DNA of 16,490 bases from contig JAJYTX010000019.1 in NCBI GenBank assembly GCA_021792815.1, forward strand, positions 1 through 16,490, in the 5' to 3' direction. The notes under the pieces are model-generated. The model did not search any database. It was not told where the DNA came from and was given only the letters and a program-made list of their open reading frames with translations. Every line of letters begins with the position of its first letter. Position 1 is the first letter of the stretch. The stretch comes from Pseudomonadota bacterium (GTDB lineage: Bacteria; Pseudomonadota; Gammaproteobacteria; Steroidobacterales; Steroidobacteraceae). Position numbers and translations under genes: made by a program. Of this stretch, positions 14,089 through 16,490 are shown in pieces.

Positions 14089-14572
14089 GGGATCTGACTT
14101 CCCGGACGACTGCCAAAACCAATCCGGTCAGTGCCGCATCCACGGCCGCGGTGCGTCCGACGCGCACTCCGATCGAACCCGGCACCAGACCGAGCAGCAC
14201 CACCGAGTCCGGATAACAGCCGATCAGGCGCGCGGCGTCGAGCAGGTCGGCCACGCCAACCTGATGCACCGACAGCCGCTCGCGCACCGCATCGCGGACC
14301 GCCTCGCCCTGCAGTCGCACCAGCGTGCCGGGCGCCTCGCCCGTCGCCACCGCATCGACGAGGATCGCCTGCTCGGCCTGTGCCAGCTCATCGAGAAGCG
14401 CCAGACCCAGCGTGCCGCCGTCGACCAGACGCACCTCGGGCGGGAATCGGTAGTCTCGCTCGAGCCGCGCCAGTGTCGCCGGCCCCACGCCGTCATCGCC
14501 GAGCAGCACGTTCCCGAGGCCGAGAACCAGTACCCGGACGCGTTGCCGCACATCGGCGCGCGTCCCGGTCAC
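14009..14572 (-). CDS. hyaD: HyaD/HupD-type hydrogenase maturation protease
   Basis: Nickel-dependent endopeptidase that cuts the C-terminal tail from the large subunit after metal insertion, so the active site can close. The 187-residue protein has the signature LGLGNVLLGDDGVG, with Asp27, Asp73 (LVDAVATG) and His103 (SVHQVGVADLL) at the spacing of the three nickel-sensing ligands of HybD. The first ligand is Asp where HybD has Glu. The GTG start at 14572 forms a GTGA overlap with the cytochrome b stop and has GGAGA upstream. It overlaps the downstream cytochrome c gene by 80 bases. Context directly after the large subunit and its cytochrome b supports the assignment. Confidence 0.93.
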   Translation of the reverse strand: MTGTRADVRQRVRVLVLGLGNVLLGDDGVGPATLARLERDYRFPPEVRLVDGGTLGLALLDELAQAEQAILVDAVATGEAPGTLVRLQGEAVRDAVRERLSVHQVGVADLLDAARLIGCYPDSVVLLGLVPGSIGVRVGRTAAVDAALTGLVLAVVREVRSLGYELLEQTQVGGARPIHALMHHFGL

Positions 14573-15258
14573 GAGCCGGTTCTCCGCCGGCCGCGCGGCG
14601 TGAACTTGAAGCCCGAGAGAATCGAATCGAAGATGCCGACGTGCTCGACGGTCGAAGAGAGCACCACGAAGTACAGGTGCGCGACCGCGAATACCAGGAT
14701 CACCCACATGCCGATGTGATGGATCAGGCGCGCCATCTGCAGTCCGCCGAACGTGCGGATCAGGAAGGCGAACGCGCGCAGCGGCGATCCGACCGGCGCG
14801 TATATCTGATAGAGGGCAAGTCCGGTCGCGATCATCACGAAGTAAACGCCGAAGATGAACGCATAGGTGAGACCCGCGAGCCCGTTGTGGCCGACGTACT
14901 CATCCGGATCCCGCCCGAAGAAAGTGTAAAACCTCAGGCTGGTCCACAGACTACGCAGCCGCTCGCGCGATGCCGGGATCAGATCCGACCAGCGCGCATA
15001 GCGGTTGCCGGCGAAAGCCCAGTACACTCGCAGCAGCACGCACAGCGCGAACACGATCGAGGCGTACAGGTGCACGACGCGCACCGTGGCCATCAGCAGC
15101 GGGCCGCTCGCGAAGGGATTGCCGATGTAGTAGCCCGTACCGCTCAGCGTCAGGATCGAGAAGAACAGCAGCCAGTGCACCAGGCGCAGCGGCAATTCCC
15201 ACACATAGACCCGCTGCAGGCTCACCGTGCAGGGATTCTCCGCGGGCACGGCGTTCAT
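14569..15258 (-). CDS. hyaC: Hydrogenase cytochrome b subunit
   Basis: Membrane diheme cytochrome b that anchors a group 1 hydrogenase and passes electrons to quinone. It has 229 residues, close to the usual HyaC/HupC/HoxZ length, with four hydrophobic segments. Candidate heme ligands are His28 (RLVHWLLFF), His63 (RVVHLYAS), His180/His181 (IHHIGMW) and His194 (VAHLYFV). The FYTFFGRDPDEYVGHN and GLAGLTYAFIFG segments are characteristic of the family. The ATG at 15258 overlaps the large subunit stop as ATGA, so the two are translationally coupled, and the protease gene follows with a GTGA overlap. Confidence 0.95.
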   Translation of the reverse strand: MNAVPAENPCTVSLQRVYVWELPLRLVHWLLFFSILTLSGTGYYIGNPFASGPLLMATVRVVHLYASIVFALCVLLRVYWAFAGNRYARWSDLIPASRERLRSLWTSLRFYTFFGRDPDEYVGHNGLAGLTYAFIFGVYFVMIATGLALYQIYAPVGSPLRAFAFLIRTFGGLQMARLIHHIGMWVILVFAVAHLYFVVLSSTVEHVGIFDSILSGFKFTPRGRRRTGS

Positions 15259-16490
15259 GAGATCCTCACTCGCGCCAGTTCGCGCCGGCTGGCATCGACG
15301 ACGTGCACGCCACAGGCCATGCACGGATCGAACGAGTGCACCGTGCGCAGGATCTCGAGCGGTTGATCGGGCTTGGCGACCGGGGTGCCCTCGAGCGAGG
15401 CCTCATAGGGCCCCGGCTGTCCGCGGGCATCGCGCGGACCGGCGTTCCAGGTGCTCGGCACGACGCACTGGTACCTGGCGATCCTGCCGTCACGGATGTG
15501 CACCCAGTGGCCGAGCGCACCACGCGGCGCCTCGTGAAATCCCGCGCCGAAGCACTCGCGCGGCCAGCTGCCCGGATCCCAGCGCGAGGTGTCCTGAATG
15601 CGAAAATCGCGGCGGGCCATCTGCTCGGCGAGCGCATCGACCCACATGCCCATGGACTCGACCAGGACCTGCGCCTCGATGGCACGCGCCGCGATGCGCC
15701 CCAGCGTCGAAAACAGCGCACTCGGCTGCGCACCCAGCTGGCTGAGCGAAGCATCGACCAGCGTCTTGACGCGCGACGGACGGCCGATCCCATAGGCGAC
15801 CAGCATGCGCGCCAGCGGTCCGACCTGCATCGGCGCCCCGTCATAGCGCGGAGACTTCAGCCAGGAGTATTTCTCCTCGACGTTCAGCCGCTCGAAAGGC
15901 GGCTTCGGCCCGGTGAAGTGCGGCCGGGTCTCGCCGTGGTAGGGGTTGAGTCCCTTGTCGTCCCCCACGCTGTAGTCGTACCACGAATGGGTGACGTACT
16001 CGTCGATCTTCGCCTGGTCGACCGGGGCGATCTGCGTCAGGTTCTCGTTGTGCAGGACCCCTCCCGGCAGATAGAGCGTCGGATGAGGGCTGTCATCGAG
16101 CGGAAAATCGCCGTACGAAAGATAGTTTCGCACCCCCGAGCCGATCGAGAACCAGTCCTTGTAGTACGATGCGACGGCGAGCACATCGGGTACGTAGACG
16201 CGGCTGACGAACTCCACTCCCTCGGCGACCAGCTTGCGCAGCTGGGTGATGGTATCAATGTTGAGCGAAGCCTGGGCGTCGGGGTCCACCGGCGTGGCCA
16301 TGCCGCCCACGAGGAAGCTCTGCAGGTGGGGATTCTTGCCACCGAGAATCGCATGGATCCTGACGAAGCGACGCTGGAAATCGAGCGCCTCCAGATAGTG
16401 CGCGAGGGCCATCAGGTTGGCCTCCGGTGGCAACCGGTAGGCCGGATGACCCCAATAGGCGTTGGCGAAAATCCCGAGCTGTCCGCGCTC
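15255..16490 (-). CDS. hyaB: [NiFe]-hydrogenase large subunit, group 1, 5' end cut by window edge
   Basis: Catalytic subunit of an uptake hydrogenase that oxidises H2 on the periplasmic side of the membrane. The last 411 residues are visible; the reading frame is open to the window edge and the N-terminal CxxC lies outside. Present are ILGGKNPHLQSFLVGGMA, LPGGVL, NVEEKYSWLKSPRYDG, MQVGPLARMLVAYG, TEAP-like HEAPRGALGHWVHI, VPSTWNAGPRD and PLEILRTVHSFDPC. The nickel-binding DPCMACGVH near the C-terminus is followed by a 15-residue tail starting VVD, the substrate of the adjacent protease. The sequence resembles E. coli HyaB along its length. Oxygen tolerance would depend on extra cysteines in the small subunit, which is not in the window. 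Confidence 0.97.
   Translation of the reverse strand, partial: ERGQLGIFANAYWGHPAYRLPPEANLMALAHYLEALDFQRRFVRIHAILGGKNPHLQSFLVGGMATPVDPDAQASLNIDTITQLRKLVAEGVEFVSRVYVPDVLAVASYYKDWFSIGSGVRNYLSYGDFPLDDSPHPTLYLPGGVLHNENLTQIAPVDQAKIDEYVTHSWYDYSVGDDKGLNPYHGETRPHFTGPKPPFERLNVEEKYSWLKSPRYDGAPMQVGPLARMLVAYGIGRPSRVKTLVDASLSQLGAQPSALFSTLGRIAARAIEAQVLVESMGMWVDALAEQMARRDFRIQDTSRWDPGSWPRECFGAGFHEAPRGALGHWVHIRDGRIARYQCVVPSTWNAGPRDARGQPGPYEASLEGTPVAKPDQPLEILRTVHSFDPCMACGVHVVDASRRELARVRIS

Overview
The window is GC-rich bacterial DNA. The glutamyl-tRNA synthetase sequence, the HypX/HypF/HypB set and the group 1 uptake hydrogenase all suggest a Pseudomonadota chromosome, probably a gamma- or betaproteobacterium. 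No genus can be named. Almost all of it is one [NiFe]-hydrogenase locus: structural genes, maturation genes and redox accessories. No IS element, CRISPR array, tRNA or rRNA was seen.

Layout. Positions 1-791 (minus) hold the 5' two thirds of gltX. Positions 994-2190 (plus) encode an exported YXWGXW-type protein with a long Arg/Pro-rich tail. A tightly coupled minus-strand operon runs from 10042 down to 2204: hypC, hypD, hypE, hypX, hypB, hypF, then a COQ10/RatA-like START-domain gene. Neighbours overlap by 1, 4, 8 or about 38 nt, or are 7 nt apart. Divergent from hypC, on the plus strand, lies a membrane protein that joins five CxxCH c-heme motifs to a FdnI/HydC-like cytochrome b domain (10198-11718). 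A UbiA-family prenyltransferase follows (11843-12826). Coming from the right edge on the minus strand are the hydrogenase large subunit (cut by the window edge), its cytochrome b subunit, its maturation protease, a lipoprotein cytochrome c, hypA, and a soluble cytochrome c ending at 12862.

How the genes work together. HypF/HypE make cyanide ligands, HypC/HypD assemble Fe(CN)2CO, HypX probably supplies CO from formyl-tetrahydrofolate, HypA/HypB insert nickel, and the HyaD-type protease removes the large subunit C-terminal tail. The mature enzyme should pass H2 electrons to quinone through its cytochrome b. The unusual part is what surrounds this: a pentaheme c/b fusion, two small cytochromes c, a UbiA-family enzyme and a COQ10-like lipid/quinone-binding protein. 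Together they suggest a specialised route from H2 through quinone to periplasmic cytochromes. That route is inference.

Regulation. The hypC/cytochrome divergent region carries three copies of ATACGTAC or its one-base variant, and a fourth lies upstream of the UbiA gene next to a good FNR-type box (CTGAT-N4-ATCAA). These are the clearest non-coding signals. The only gene-free stretches are 792-993, 10043-10197, 11719-11842 and 13189-13320, all shorter than 300 bases.
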